The position numbers and the translations under genes are program-made. A stretch of DNA of 16,597 nucleotides from JAIVJN01 sp036732565 (GTDB lineage Bacteria > Acidobacteriota > Vicinamibacteria > Vicinamibacterales > UBA2999): assembly GCA_036732565.1 (NCBI GenBank), contig DAINCF010000102.1, forward strand, positions 1 through 16,597. The letters run 5' to 3'. Under the pieces are notes generated by a model. It saw nothing but the letters and a program-made list of their open reading frames with translations. It did no database searches and had not been told where the DNA came from. Shown here piece by piece: positions 1-8,271 of the stretch. Position 1 is the stretch's first letter. The number at the start of each line of letters is the position of its first letter.

Positions 1-1258
1 CGGCAATCGTGCCGGGATAGCCCGCCATCACCGACACATCCAGCGCGCCGATGTCGATGCCGAGCTCCAACGCGTTGGTGGACACGACACCGCGCACGAG
101 CCCCTCGCGCAGCCCTCGCTCGATCTCGCGCCGCCGCATCGGCAGATACCCGCCGCGGTAGCCTCGGATCTTCTCCGGCATGCCAGGAAGATCCTCGAAA
201 TCTTCTTTCAGGTAGGTGGTCAGAATCTCCGTGGACAGCCGACTCTGCGCGAACACGATGACCTGCAGCTGGCGGCGGAGGAACTCGCCCGCCACCCGCC
301 TGGCCTCGGCGAGATACGACCGCCGGATGCCGAGCTCGCGGTTGACGATCGGTGGGTTGACAATGACGAAGAACTTCTCGCCGCGCGGCGCGCCGCTCTT
401 CTCGATGTGAACGAACGGCCGCTCCGTCAACCGTTCCGCCAGCTCGCGCGGGTTCGCAATCGTCGCCGACGAACACACGATGCGCGGCTGCGATCCGTAG
501 TGCCGGCAGACGCGCTGCAGTCGACGCAGCACATTGCAGAGATGACTGCCGAACACGCCACGATACGCGTGCAGCTCGTCGATGACGATGAACTTCAAGT
601 TCTCGAAGAGCTTCGACCAGCGCGGATGATGCGGCAGGATGCCCGAGTGCAGCATGTCGGGATTGCTCAGCACGACATGCGCGCGCGTCCGAATCGAGCG
701 CCGTGCATCCTGCGGCGTGTCGCCATCGTAGGTGTGCACGCCAATCGCGTCGTTGCCCGCCTCGCCGAGCAGACCGGTCAGCTCGTGCAGCTCCGCCATC
801 TGGTCCTGGGCGAGCGCTTTCGTCGGGAACAGATACAGGGCGCGCGTCGACGGATCCTTCAGGATCGAATCCAGGACGGGCAGGTTGTAGCAGAGCGTCT
901 TGCCTGATGCCGTCGGCGTGGTGACGACGATGTCGTGTCCGGAGGCGATCGCCTGAAAGGCCTCGGCCTGATGCGTGTAGAGCTGGCGGACGCCATGCTC
1001 TTCGAGGACGGCCCGCAGACGCGTGTCGAGCGCATCCGGGTAAGGCGCGTACGCAGCTTCGACGGGTGCGAGCCGCCGCACCGCCGTCACGACGGCCTCA
1101 GGATTGTCTGGCCGCTCGGTCAGCCCTGCCGGGGCTCGCACGGCCTCCAGCGCCTTTTGGCGAGGCAAGCCCGGTGCAAGGGACTCGAGCGCGTGATGGA
1201 GCGCGAGGTCTTTCCGCTCTGCCAGGGCCAGCAGCTGTTTCGATGCGTCCGCCGCCAT
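1..1258 (-). CDS. DEAD/DEAH-box helicase, MrfA/YprA-like (C-terminus outside window)
   Basis: This is the N-terminal 419 codons of a superfamily 2 ATP-dependent helicase, cut by the left edge. Visible motifs are a Q-motif-like LYTHQAEAF; Walker A TPTASGKT with its Lys near residue 120; motif II DELH at 227-230; motif III SSAT at 263-266, followed by IANP; and NALELGIDIG at 395-404 in the second RecA-like domain. The NALELGIDIG signature and the general layout match the bacterial MrfA/YprA and Hrq1-like group, whose characterised member in Bacillus subtilis acts in repair of mitomycin damage. That group normally continues into a DUF1998 Cys-rich zinc domain, which would lie beyond position 1 and is unseen. 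ATG at 1258 is preferred because GGGA lies 6 nt upstream; an in-frame ATG at 1264 is the alternative, and an in-frame TAG lies just before it. The gene follows phoD across 90 bp that contain a strong palindrome. Helicase identity is secure; the subfamily is likely. Confidence 0.9.
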   Translation of the reverse strand, partial: MAADASKQLLALAERKDLALHHALESLAPGLPRQKALEAVRAPAGLTERPDNPEAVVTAVRRLAPVEAAYAPYPDALDTRLRAVLEEHGVRQLYTHQAEAFQAIASGHDIVVTTPTASGKTLCYNLPVLDSILKDPSTRALYLFPTKALAQDQMAELHELTGLLGEAGNDAIGVHTYDGDTPQDARRSIRTRAHVVLSNPDMLHSGILPHHPRWSKLFENLKFIVIDELHAYRGVFGSHLCNVLRRLQRVCRHYGSQPRIVCSSATIANPRELAERLTERPFVHIEKSGAPRGEKFFVIVNPPIVNRELGIRRSYLAEARRVAGEFLRRQLQVIVFAQSRLSTEILTTYLKEDFEDLPGMPEKIRGYRGGYLPMRRREIERGLREGLVRGVVSTNALELGIDIGALDVSVMAGYPGTIA

Positions 1259-1320
1259 AGGCATTCCCGTGCAATTCTACACGAACACCAGGCGAAAGGT
1301 GGTGAATTCTGGCGGTTGTA

Positions 1321-1340
1321 GGGCGGCTCGCGAGCCGCCC
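1321..1340. repeat. Perfect 20-bp palindrome (REP-like) between phoD and helicase
   Basis: GGGCGGCTCG followed directly by CGAGCCGCCC is a perfect 10-bp inverted repeat with no loop, flanked by GTA on the left and CTAC on the right. It can form a very stable hairpin in RNA. No T-run follows on either strand, so a simple intrinsic terminator is not well supported. The outer GTAG/CTAC flanks resemble the other palindromic elements in this window. The 8-bp motif CTACGCGC occurs twice in tandem at 1341-1356, and the stop codon of phoD (1349-1351) lies in the second copy. Confidence 0.7.
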
Positions 1341-1348
1341 CTACGCGC

Positions 1349-2914
1349 CTACGCGCGGGTGGACGACAGCTCCGTCGAAAACACGCGCTGACCTGCGGCG
1401 TTGACGAGGGCAACGGTCAGGCCGCGCGTCTTCGGTTCCACTTCGAGGACGCCGAAGAACTGCAGTCCCGCGCTCGGGGGACGATTCGCGGGAAGGTCGG
1501 GTGGCACGCCGCTGAAGCGCACCTCGGGGCCGAACGTCGCGTCCAGCGGCGCGGGGCCGAACGTCCCAGCGTGCGCGGGACCGGCCACGAACTCCCAGAA
1601 CGGAATGAAGTCCGTGAACGTCGCGCGTGCCGGATCGTAGTGATGCGCGGCACAGTAGTGGACGTCGCCCGTGATCCACACGACGTTGACCACATGGCGC
1701 TCCTTCAGCGTCTTCAACAAGCCCGCAATCTCGAGCTCCCTCCCGAGCGGCGGACCGCCGTCGCCATTGGACACGGCTTCGTGAAAGCCGGGTTGATGGC
1801 CGACAACGAGGCCGAGTGGCATATCGGCGGCGACGATCTTCCACGCGGCGTGTGACGAAGCCAAGGCATCCGCCAACCACTGCAACTGCGCCGACCCGAG
1901 AAACGCGGTGTCGGCGTTCATCGCGCGTTGTCGATTCTCGCCGTTCGGTCCACGGTAGGTCCGCATGTCGAGTGCGAAGACCTCGATGAGCGGTCCGAAT
2001 GGCACCCTGCGAAAGATCCGGGTCTCCCCCGCCCGTTCGAGCGCGATGGGATAGTGCTCGAGAAAGGCTTGTCGTCCACGCGCGGCCAGCACCGATACGC
2101 GCTTCTCATGATACGGCGACTGGTCCCCGAGCACTTGCGTCGGATACCAGTTGTCGCGCGTCTCGTGATCGTCCCACATCGCGATCTGGCCGACTTCCGA
2201 GGCAAAGCGGCGATAGTGCTCGTCGAGTCGGTTGTAGAGATGGTTGCCGCGGAATTCGTCCAGCGTCTCGGCCACCTTGGCCTTTGCCGGCGTCATCGCG
2301 TTCCGCCACACCGTGCCATCGTCGAGCGTCACGGATTCCCGCAGCGGCTGATCGGCGTAGATGGTGTCGCCGACGTTGATGAACAGGTCCGGATTCGCCG
2401 CTCGCATCGTCTCGAACAGCGTCATGCCGCCGCGCGAGGCATCGATGCCCCATCCTTGTCCGACGGTATCGGCGGTCCAGGCCACGCGCACCGGACGATC
2501 CGCGCTCGGCGCGGTGCGGAAGCGCCCGACTTCCGGCGCGCTCACGATACGCGGATCGCTCGGATCCTCGAACCGGACGCGGTAAAAAACGTCTTGCCCA
2601 AGTGAAAGATCGCCGATGGCCACCCGCGCGGTCAGGCCGGTTTCGAGCGTCGCCATCGGTCCGGTGACGCGCCGCGCGTTCGCAAACGAATCCGTCGTCG
2701 AGTACTCGACCAGAAGCCGCGACGGACGATCGACATGCGCCCAGACAATGGCGCGGTTACCCGACGGATCGCCGGACGCCACGCTGTAGTCGATTCGAGG
2801 ACGCACGCGATCCGACGTCACCACCGCGGGCGCCTGAGATCCCCAGGCGCGGGCTGGTGTGGCGATCGTTGCAATGCCACCAACCGCGTGACCCAGAAAT
2901 TGTCGACGATCCAT
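1349..2914 (-). CDS. phoD: PhoD-type alkaline phosphatase/phosphodiesterase, Tat-exported
   Basis: This is a 521-residue metallophosphatase of the PhoD family, expected to hydrolyse phosphate mono- or diesters outside the cytoplasm with Fe/Ca-type metal centres. The start at 2914 gives MDRRQFLGHAVGGIATIATP, a twin-arginine signal; the frame is open upstream, but that extension has no protein-like character. An N-terminal beta-sandwich (PhoD_N-like, about 38-135) is followed by the catalytic domain with NVGDTIYAD (180-188), MWDDHETRDNWYP (247-258), LDMRTYR (315-321) and TGDVHYC (415-421), which are the usual metal-binding and active-site blocks. Length is normal for the family. It lies 53 bp downstream of the TonB-dependent receptor and may be co-transcribed with it, although a GGGGTC palindrome sits in the leader. 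No clear Shine-Dalgarno sequence is seen next to the ATG. Family certain; substrate unknown. Confidence 0.93.
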   Translation of the reverse strand: MDRRQFLGHAVGGIATIATPARAWGSQAPAVVTSDRVRPRIDYSVASGDPSGNRAIVWAHVDRPSRLLVEYSTTDSFANARRVTGPMATLETGLTARVAIGDLSLGQDVFYRVRFEDPSDPRIVSAPEVGRFRTAPSADRPVRVAWTADTVGQGWGIDASRGGMTLFETMRAANPDLFINVGDTIYADQPLRESVTLDDGTVWRNAMTPAKAKVAETLDEFRGNHLYNRLDEHYRRFASEVGQIAMWDDHETRDNWYPTQVLGDQSPYHEKRVSVLAARGRQAFLEHYPIALERAGETRIFRRVPFGPLIEVFALDMRTYRGPNGENRQRAMNADTAFLGSAQLQWLADALASSHAAWKIVAADMPLGLVVGHQPGFHEAVSNGDGGPPLGRELEIAGLLKTLKERHVVNVVWITGDVHYCAAHHYDPARATFTDFIPFWEFVAGPAHAGTFGPAPLDATFGPEVRFSGVPPDLPANRPPSAGLQFFGVLEVEPKTRGLTVALVNAAGQRVFSTELSSTRA

Positions 2915-2924
2915 GATTTTGATC

Positions 2925-2937
2925 GGGGTCAGACCCC
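2925..2937. repeat. Short palindrome GGGGTC-A-GACCCC in the phoD leader
   Basis: A perfect 6-bp inverted repeat with a 1-nt centre lies 10 nt upstream of the phoD ATG (2914), inside the 53-bp gap after the receptor stop codon. In the phoD mRNA it would place a small stem across the usual ribosome-binding region. It may be an operator, a translational hairpin or a dispersed REP-like unit. The sequence alone does not decide. Confidence 0.5.
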
Positions 2938-2967
2938 TTCGAGAAAATTGCGAGGCTGTGGAAAACT

Positions 2968-5900
2968 CTAAAAGCTGTATCTCAGCCCGAGTTGAATGAT
3001 GCGACCGTCCTCGGCGGTCGTGATCTGTCCGAAGGTCGCCGCGCCGAAGGTGCCGCTGGGCTGGCCGAAACGTTCCTGATTCCACAGGTTGAACGTCTCG
3101 AGGCGCACCTGGATGCGATGACGTCCCGCGAAATCGAAGTGCTTGAAGATGGACAGATCGGTGCGCTGGAACCCCGGTCCGCGGACCGTGTTGCGTCCCG
3201 CGTTTCCGGGCCGCTCCCCCGTCTGCGCCAGGGACTGCAGGGCGAAACAGCTCGTATCGAAATACTGCGACGTCGTTTTGGGACCGTTGTTCGGATCGCA
3301 CGTCACGTCAGGGCGCCAGGTCTGATAGCGAATGTCCAGCACGGCGCCACGGGTCACGGTCAATGGAAAGCCGGTCTGCGCCTGATAGATGCCGTTCACC
3401 TGCCATCCGCCGGCGACGTACCGCACCAGCGCGGCGCGATCCTCGAGGCGTGGAAGCTCGTAGCCGAAGCTGATGACGAAGCGATGCCGCGCATCGAACA
3501 GCGCCGGTCCTTTCTCGAGCTCCAGGGCGCGCTCGAGGCTCGCCTCGTCGCCTTGCGCGACCGGCAGGACGGGCCTCGTCTCCCCGCCGATGTTGAGCCC
3601 GGACACGTGATCGGTCGCCTTCCCCAAGGTGTACGACGCGAGCAAGTTCAGCCCACGCGTCGGGAGCATGCGCGCGCTGGCTTGCAGCGAGTCGAACCAC
3701 GACCTGGCCGCCGAGAACGTCGGGCGCACCAGCGAGAACGCCGGCATGACGCGCGGCCCCTGCATGGTCTGACCTGGCACGAACACGCCGGGGTTCACCT
3801 CCATGAAGATCGGCAGGTGGAACCCGCGTGAGCCGACGTACGCGACTTCGACGCCGATGGTCGAGCCAATCTGTCGCTGCACACCGACGTTGAAGTGATA
3901 CGCGTACGGCGATTCGAATTGATCGCCCCAGCCGATGATCGTCAGGTTCCCAGGAAACGGATTGGGCGGACCGGCCACGGCGGCGAGCGGATCGGCCAGC
4001 GTGATCGGCGTCGGCGTGTTCAACTCCACCAGCGGTGTGAACGGCGGGGACAGCACGCCGCTTTGGAAGAAGTCGCCCTGACCGGCCAGTGCGTCGTAGA
4101 AAACGCCAAAGGCCGTCCGGATGCTCGTCTTGCCATCGCCAAACGGATCCCACACCGCGGCCAATCGTGGCGCGAGGTTGTTCTTGTCGGTCGGCACGAC
4201 GCCGCGCGGCACGCCCGTGTCGCCAGGATAGACCAGACCCGTGGGCGCATTCGGGAACACCTGCGACTGCGCGCCGGTGCGGAAGCCGCTGATCGCATCG
4301 TTCTTGTCGATGAACGGCAACGGCAACTCGTATCGAAGGCCCAGACTGAGCGTCAACTGCGGCGTGAGGCGAAACTCGTCCTGCGCGTAGCCGGCGAAGA
4401 GCCAGCCGTAGCCGTCCTGAATCGCCTGTGTCGTCGTGGCACGGACCTGCGCGGGCAGTCCTAGCAGAAAGTCGGCCGCGGCATTGCCGGTGATTCCCCC
4501 GCTGAACGTCAAGTCGCCGTTCGGCCGATTGATGAACGCGATGCGCATCGCCTCGCGGCGAACATCACCGCCGAACTTCAACGAGTGCCGCCCTCTGATC
4601 CAGGTGAAGTCGTCGGCGATCTGCCAGACGTGGTTGATGCGATCGACGAACGGCTGCTGCACGTCACCCAGGAACGCGACCTGGCTGACCGGCGTTCCCG
4701 CAGGGCCAAGGAGCCCTTGAAGGGCGATGGACGGCAAGCCCACCGCGGCCGGGTTCGTGTTCGGCAGGTTGATGCCGTAGTCACGCGGACTCAGTCCGCT
4801 CGTGACCTCCGGGTTCGCCGAGATGCGGTTGACCGCGAAGCGGGCCTGGTTGATGACGTTCGAGCTGAAGACATGGTTGTGCGAGACCATGAGGTCCTGC
4901 AGCGTGGCCAGCGCCCGCTGGTCGGCGGCTGACACGATGCGTGGCCTGGATCGCTCCGTCTCGCTGCGCATGTAGCGCACCAGCAGCGACTGGGCGGTGG
5001 ACAACTGATAATCGAAGCGCATGCCGAACTGATCGCGATCGTCGGTCACGGTTGGCGAGGTGATATATCGGTTCCCTGCGGAGTTAGCCGGAGGGATGAA
5101 GTCGTTCATGAGCTGACGCGCCACGGGGCTGAGACGACCGTCCGGGATGACGTTGCCGGGGAACGGCTGACCGGTCAGTGGATCGCGAATCGGCGTGGAC
5201 AGAGCCGAGAAATCGCCGCGGCGCTGCGCGTCGGACAACACGGCCATGTTGTTGGTGATCCCGCTATCGTTCCGATAGCCTTCGTAGTAGCCAAAGCCGA
5301 AGAGACGGTTCTTGACGAGCGGGCCGCCAAGCGCGCCACCGAATTGGTTCTGCCGCAGCACCGGCTTGGGCTGATCCGCCGGCGCGAAGAAATTCCTCGC
5401 CTGTAGTGAGTCGTCGCGATTGAACTCCCAGGCCGCACCCGACAGCGTGTTGCTGCCCGATTTGGTGACGACGTTCACGACGGAACCGGCGTTGCGTCCA
5501 TACTCGGCGCCGAACGCGTGCGTGAGAATCTTGAACTCTTGAATCGCTTCGGGAGGCGGACGGAGCACGAAGCCGGTGTTGAACGTGTCGTTGTTGGTCG
5601 CGCCGTCCAGCAGGAAGTTGTTGGACTGATTGCGCATGCCGTTGACGTTGAAGCCGCCCGTGACGTTGCCGAAGCCGCCCGGTGTCGCGTCACCGGCTTG
5701 ACCACCGAGACCTGACGGCGGCGCAAGGACGCCCGGAATCGTCATGCCGAGCTGGGTGAAGTTGCGGCCGTTCAGGGGCAGATCGACGATCGTCTTGGCG
5801 TCGATGACGATGCCGCGCGTCGCGTTCGCCGTCTCGACCAGCGTCTGGTCCGCGACCACGGTGATGGTCTCGGTAACCTGACCGACCTCGAGCGCAAAGG

Positions 5901-6222
5901 CGACGCGTGCGGTCTCCGTGACCGTGACGCGCACCGCTTCGCGCAACGCGCTGCGAAAGCCGGAGAGTGACGCTCTGACGTTGTAGTCACCCGGCTGCAG
6001 CAGAGGAATCGTGTACGCGCCATCGGCGCCGGTCACGGCCGTGCGCACGGCGCCCGTCGCCACGCTCGTGACCTCGATCGATACGCCGGGCAGCACACCA
6101 CCGGACGCGTCGGTGACGACGCCGTTGATCTGACCGGCAGCCTGTGCCAGCGCCGCCATCGGCAGCAGGAGCTGGAGACATAGGACCACGCAGACACAGC
6201 ATCGCTTCATGACTCGCTTCAT
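2968..6222 (-). CDS. Oar-like TonB-dependent outer-membrane receptor with carboxypeptidase-regulatory-like domain
   Basis: This is a 1084-residue outer-membrane protein. A Sec signal peptide (basic MKRVMKR, hydrophobic core, cleavage near ALAQA, about residue 28) is followed by a CarboxypepD_reg-like beta-sandwich (about 32-115; INGVVTDASGGVLPGVSIEV). A TonB-box-like stretch TETITVVAD comes next (117-125), then a plug domain (about 130-260; LPLNGRNFTQL, NNFLLDGATNNDTF, SVVNVVTKSGSNTLSG), then a long beta-barrel ending in GLRYSF with the terminal aromatic typical of BAM substrates. This architecture is the Oar/'TonB-dependent receptor' group expanded in Acidobacteriota. The ligand cannot be predicted. 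ATG at 6222 is chosen over the in-frame ATG at 6243 because GGAGGAGG lies 6 nt before it. The gene lies 78 bp after the malate/tartrate-type dehydrogenase and 53 bp before phoD, all on the same strand. Confidence 0.93.
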   Translation of the reverse strand: MKRVMKRCCVCVVLCLQLLLPMAALAQAAGQINGVVTDASGGVLPGVSIEVTSVATGAVRTAVTGADGAYTIPLLQPGDYNVRASLSGFRSALREAVRVTVTETARVAFALEVGQVTETITVVADQTLVETANATRGIVIDAKTIVDLPLNGRNFTQLGMTIPGVLAPPSGLGGQAGDATPGGFGNVTGGFNVNGMRNQSNNFLLDGATNNDTFNTGFVLRPPPEAIQEFKILTHAFGAEYGRNAGSVVNVVTKSGSNTLSGAAWEFNRDDSLQARNFFAPADQPKPVLRQNQFGGALGGPLVKNRLFGFGYYEGYRNDSGITNNMAVLSDAQRRGDFSALSTPIRDPLTGQPFPGNVIPDGRLSPVARQLMNDFIPPANSAGNRYITSPTVTDDRDQFGMRFDYQLSTAQSLLVRYMRSETERSRPRIVSAADQRALATLQDLMVSHNHVFSSNVINQARFAVNRISANPEVTSGLSPRDYGINLPNTNPAAVGLPSIALQGLLGPAGTPVSQVAFLGDVQQPFVDRINHVWQIADDFTWIRGRHSLKFGGDVRREAMRIAFINRPNGDLTFSGGITGNAAADFLLGLPAQVRATTTQAIQDGYGWLFAGYAQDEFRLTPQLTLSLGLRYELPLPFIDKNDAISGFRTGAQSQVFPNAPTGLVYPGDTGVPRGVVPTDKNNLAPRLAAVWDPFGDGKTSIRTAFGVFYDALAGQGDFFQSGVLSPPFTPLVELNTPTPITLADPLAAVAGPPNPFPGNLTIIGWGDQFESPYAYHFNVGVQRQIGSTIGVEVAYVGSRGFHLPIFMEVNPGVFVPGQTMQGPRVMPAFSLVRPTFSAARSWFDSLQASARMLPTRGLNLLASYTLGKATDHVSGLNIGGETRPVLPVAQGDEASLERALELEKGPALFDARHRFVISFGYELPRLEDRAALVRYVAGGWQVNGIYQAQTGFPLTVTRGAVLDIRYQTWRPDVTCDPNNGPKTTSQYFDTSCFALQSLAQTGERPGNAGRNTVRGPGFQRTDLSIFKHFDFAGRHRIQVRLETFNLWNQERFGQPSGTFGAATFGQITTAEDGRIIQLGLRYSF

Positions 6223-6228
6223 GGCCGA

Positions 6229-6236
6229 CCTCCTCC
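6229..6236 (-). promoter_or_regulatory. Strong Shine-Dalgarno of the Oar-like receptor
   Basis: GGAGGAGG on the minus strand ends 6 nt before ATG 6222. It decides the start against the in-frame ATG at 6243, which lies upstream of this site. Confidence 0.85.
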
Positions 6237-6300
6237 GACGCACACGCCTTCACGCCGCCGTTGGTGGCCTACACTAGCAAACCCGCATCACGTTCAGCGG

Positions 6301-7383
6301 TCACGCCGGTGACACGGACGCGGCTTCCTCGGCAATCGCCGTCGCCACATCGACGGTCGTGTGGCTCCCGCCGAGGTCGGGTGTCTTGACCTCGCCCTTC
6401 GACAGCACGCGCTCGATCGCCGCGACGATGACATCGTGCAGATCGCGATGACCGAGGTGATCCAGCATCAGCGCGCCCGCCCAAATCGCGCCGATCGGGT
6501 TCGCGATCCCCTTGCCGGCGATGTCTGGCGCGGAGCCGTGGATCGGCTCGAACATCGACGGGTGACGCCGCTCCGGATTGAGGTTGGCGCCCGGCGCCAC
6601 ACCGAGGCTGCCCGAGACCGCGGCACCCAAGTCGGTCAGGATGTCGCCGAAGAGATTCGACGCGACGATGACGTCGAGGGTGTCGGGATGCGTGACCATC
6701 CGCGCTGCCAGGGCATCCACGTGGTATTTCTTCACGGTGACCTCGGGAAACTCGGGCGCGATGTGCTCGACGACCTCGTCCCACAGCACCATCGAGTGCT
6801 GCAGCGCGTTCGACTTCGTGGCGCTCGCCAACAGCCTGCGCGACCGCGAGTGGGCCAGACGAAACGCGTAGCGGACCACGCGCTCGGTGCCGCTGCGCGT
6901 GAAGATGCCGGTCTGCTCGGCCATCTCGTGTGGCGTCCCGCGATACACGCGCCCGCCAACGCCCGCGTACTCACCCTCGCTGTTCTCGCGCACGCACACC
7001 ATGTCGATGTCCGCGGCCGTGCGTCCGGTCAGCGGACACCGGACGCCGGGTAGCAGCCGCATCGGCCTCAGATTGATGTATTGCTCGAACCGCTGCCGAA
7101 TCGGCAGGATGAGCTCCCAGACAGAGACGTGATCCGGCACCGATGGATGGCCGATCGCGCCCAGGTAGATGGCCTCGGCGTCGCGCAGCCGGGCGAGGCC
7201 GTCTTCCGGCATCATGCGGCCCGTCTCGCGATAGAACGAGCAGCCCCACGGATACTCGATGCTGTCCAGCGCAATGCCCGCGCGCTGCGTGACCGCCTCC
7301 AGCACCCGCATCGCCGCGGGCGTGACTTCCTGACCGATACCGTCTCCGGGGATGACGGCGATGCGATAACGGGTTTGAGCCAT
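6301..7383 (-). CDS. dmlA: D-malate/tartrate dehydrogenase family (decarboxylating beta-hydroxyacid dehydrogenase)
   Basis: This 360-residue enzyme belongs to the isocitrate/isopropylmalate dehydrogenase superfamily. It most resembles E. coli DmlA (YeaU) and tartrate dehydrogenase TtuC, which oxidise D-malate or tartrate with NAD+, Mn2+/Mg2+ and loss of CO2. Visible features are the N-terminal VIPGDGIGQEV (10-20); substrate-carboxylate arginines in IRQR, INLRPMR and VREN; catalytic Tyr139 in NSEGEYAGVGG and Lys190 in ATKSN; metal aspartates D223, D247 and D251 (VDALAAR, SNLFGDILTDLG); and the cofactor-binding HGSAPDIAGKGIANP (282-296). PDHVSVW and NLRPMRLLPGVRCPL match DmlA/TtuC as I recall them rather than LeuB or Icd. 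ATG 7383 lies 3 nt after the SDR stop, so the two are surely co-transcribed and probably translationally coupled. Family certain; the exact hydroxy acid is uncertain. Confidence 0.9.
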   Translation of the reverse strand: MAQTRYRIAVIPGDGIGQEVTPAAMRVLEAVTQRAGIALDSIEYPWGCSFYRETGRMMPEDGLARLRDAEAIYLGAIGHPSVPDHVSVWELILPIRQRFEQYINLRPMRLLPGVRCPLTGRTAADIDMVCVRENSEGEYAGVGGRVYRGTPHEMAEQTGIFTRSGTERVVRYAFRLAHSRSRRLLASATKSNALQHSMVLWDEVVEHIAPEFPEVTVKKYHVDALAARMVTHPDTLDVIVASNLFGDILTDLGAAVSGSLGVAPGANLNPERRHPSMFEPIHGSAPDIAGKGIANPIGAIWAGALMLDHLGHRDLHDVIVAAIERVLSKGEVKTPDLGGSHTTVDVATAIAEEAASVSPA

Positions 7384-7386
7384 GCG

Positions 7387-8175
7387 TCACATCCCGGGGG
7401 GCGTGAAGCGGCCGTCAGCGGCCAGCCACCCGCCGTCCGCGTAGATGATGGTGCCGGTGACGTAGCTGGCCGCATCGGACAACAGGAACACCGTCGGTCC
7501 GGCCATCTCCGACGGCTGCGCCCAGCGGTGCATCGGGTTCTTCATCGCGTAGGCCTGATACCACTCCGCATTCGCTTTGATCGGCGCCGTCAGCGGCGTC
7601 TCGACTACGCCCGGTCCAATCGCGTTCACGCGGACGCCGAGGGCGCCCCACTCGACCGCCGCGGTCTTCGCCAATTGGAGGATCCCGGCTTTCGTCATCG
7701 AGTACACCGACTGCCCGGGCTCCGTCACGAGCGATCGAATCGACGAGAAGAGGACGATGCTGCCGGAGCGCTGTGCAGTCATGATGCGGCCGGCGGTCAT
7801 CAACGCGGCGAAGTTGCCACGCAGGTTCAGCGCTACGACCTTGTCGAACTCGGCGAGCGAATACTTCAAGATTGGCTTGCGCACGTTGATCGCCGGGGTG
7901 CAGACCAGGCCGTCGAGCTTGCCATGCTGTGCGGCCAGGCCGTCGAGACCGGCCTCCACTTGCGCCTCGTCGACCAGATCCATCACGCCAGGCTGTGCGG
8001 ACCCACCGCCGGCGGCGATCTTCGCCGCCACCGCCGCGGCGTTCACCTCGTTGATGTCGAAGCAGGCGACGTGCGCACCCTGTGCACCGACCGCCAGCGC
8101 CACCGCCTCACCAATGCCAGCGCCTGCGCCGATAACCGCAACGACCTTTCCCTTTAGCGCGAACATGTCCGTCAT
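7387..8175 (-). CDS. Short-chain dehydrogenase/reductase (SDR)
   Basis: This is a 262-residue classical SDR with a Rossmann fold. The dinucleotide motif GAGAGIG is at 16-22, and Asp40 at the end of beta-2 favours NAD(H) over NADP(H). The catalytic tetrad is Asn117 (ALNLRGN), Ser145, Tyr158 and Lys162 (YSMTK). IGPGVVETPL follows the active site, and the C-terminus has TGTIIYADGGW. The usual NNAG block is replaced by TPAIN (93-97), a variant I associate with a subgroup of SDRs also carrying FSSIRS and PIKANAEWY-like segments. The start at 8175 has GGAGGG 3 nt upstream, better than the in-frame ATG at 8166. It lies between the symporter (41 nt) and the malate/tartrate-type dehydrogenase (3 nt), which suggests it oxidises a hydroxy acid, sugar acid or alcohol in the same pathway. 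That role is inferred from context; the substrate is unknown. Confidence 0.92.
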   Translation of the reverse strand: MTDMFALKGKVVAVIGAGAGIGEAVALAVGAQGAHVACFDINEVNAAAVAAKIAAGGGSAQPGVMDLVDEAQVEAGLDGLAAQHGKLDGLVCTPAINVRKPILKYSLAEFDKVVALNLRGNFAALMTAGRIMTAQRSGSIVLFSSIRSLVTEPGQSVYSMTKAGILQLAKTAAVEWGALGVRVNAIGPGVVETPLTAPIKANAEWYQAYAMKNPMHRWAQPSEMAGPTVFLLSDAASYVTGTIIYADGGWLAADGRFTPPGM

Positions 8176-8195
8176 CTACCCTCCGTCAGCGTCCG

Positions 8196-8271
8196 TCGTG
8201 GGGTCCGGCTTTAGCCTCAATCGTGGGGTCCGGCTTTAGCCGGACCAGGTCCGCCTAAAGGCGGACCCCAC
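8196..8271. repeat. REP-like element: one partial and two complete hairpin units
   Basis: A 21-nt unit (8196-8216) is repeated exactly at 8221-8241, a period of 25. The second copy continues into a hairpin with stem GGTCCGGC (8227-8234), loop TTTA and GCCGGACC (8239-8246). A second hairpin follows in opposite orientation: GGTCCGCC (8248-8255), loop TAAA and GGCGGACC (8260-8267). Together they form a larger inverted repeat with outer arms GTGGGGTCC (8223-8231) and GGACCCCAC (8263-8271). The two stems differ by paired changes that preserve pairing. The element covers the last 16 codons and the stop of the symporter gene and most of the gap before the SDR. A related hairpin lies at 16132-16151. 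Confidence 0.85.

Noticed and set aside
1321..1340. Intrinsic terminator after phoD
   Set aside because: The stem is strong, but no T-run follows on the minus strand and the palindrome has no loop. A REP-like unit fits better, although some effect on transcription is not excluded.
2915..3301. Upstream extension of the PhoD frame (to 650 codons)
   Set aside because: It runs through the 3' end of the receptor gene in another frame with Arg-rich composition. The Tat signal at 2914 marks the true start.
2968..6222. Assignment as a siderophore or cobalamin receptor
   Set aside because: The Oar-like architecture and lack of iron or B12 genes nearby give no basis for a ligand.
8196..8271. Possible CRISPR-like repeat array
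   Set aside because: There are only two direct copies with a 5-nt spacer, and the sequence is explained by hairpin units.
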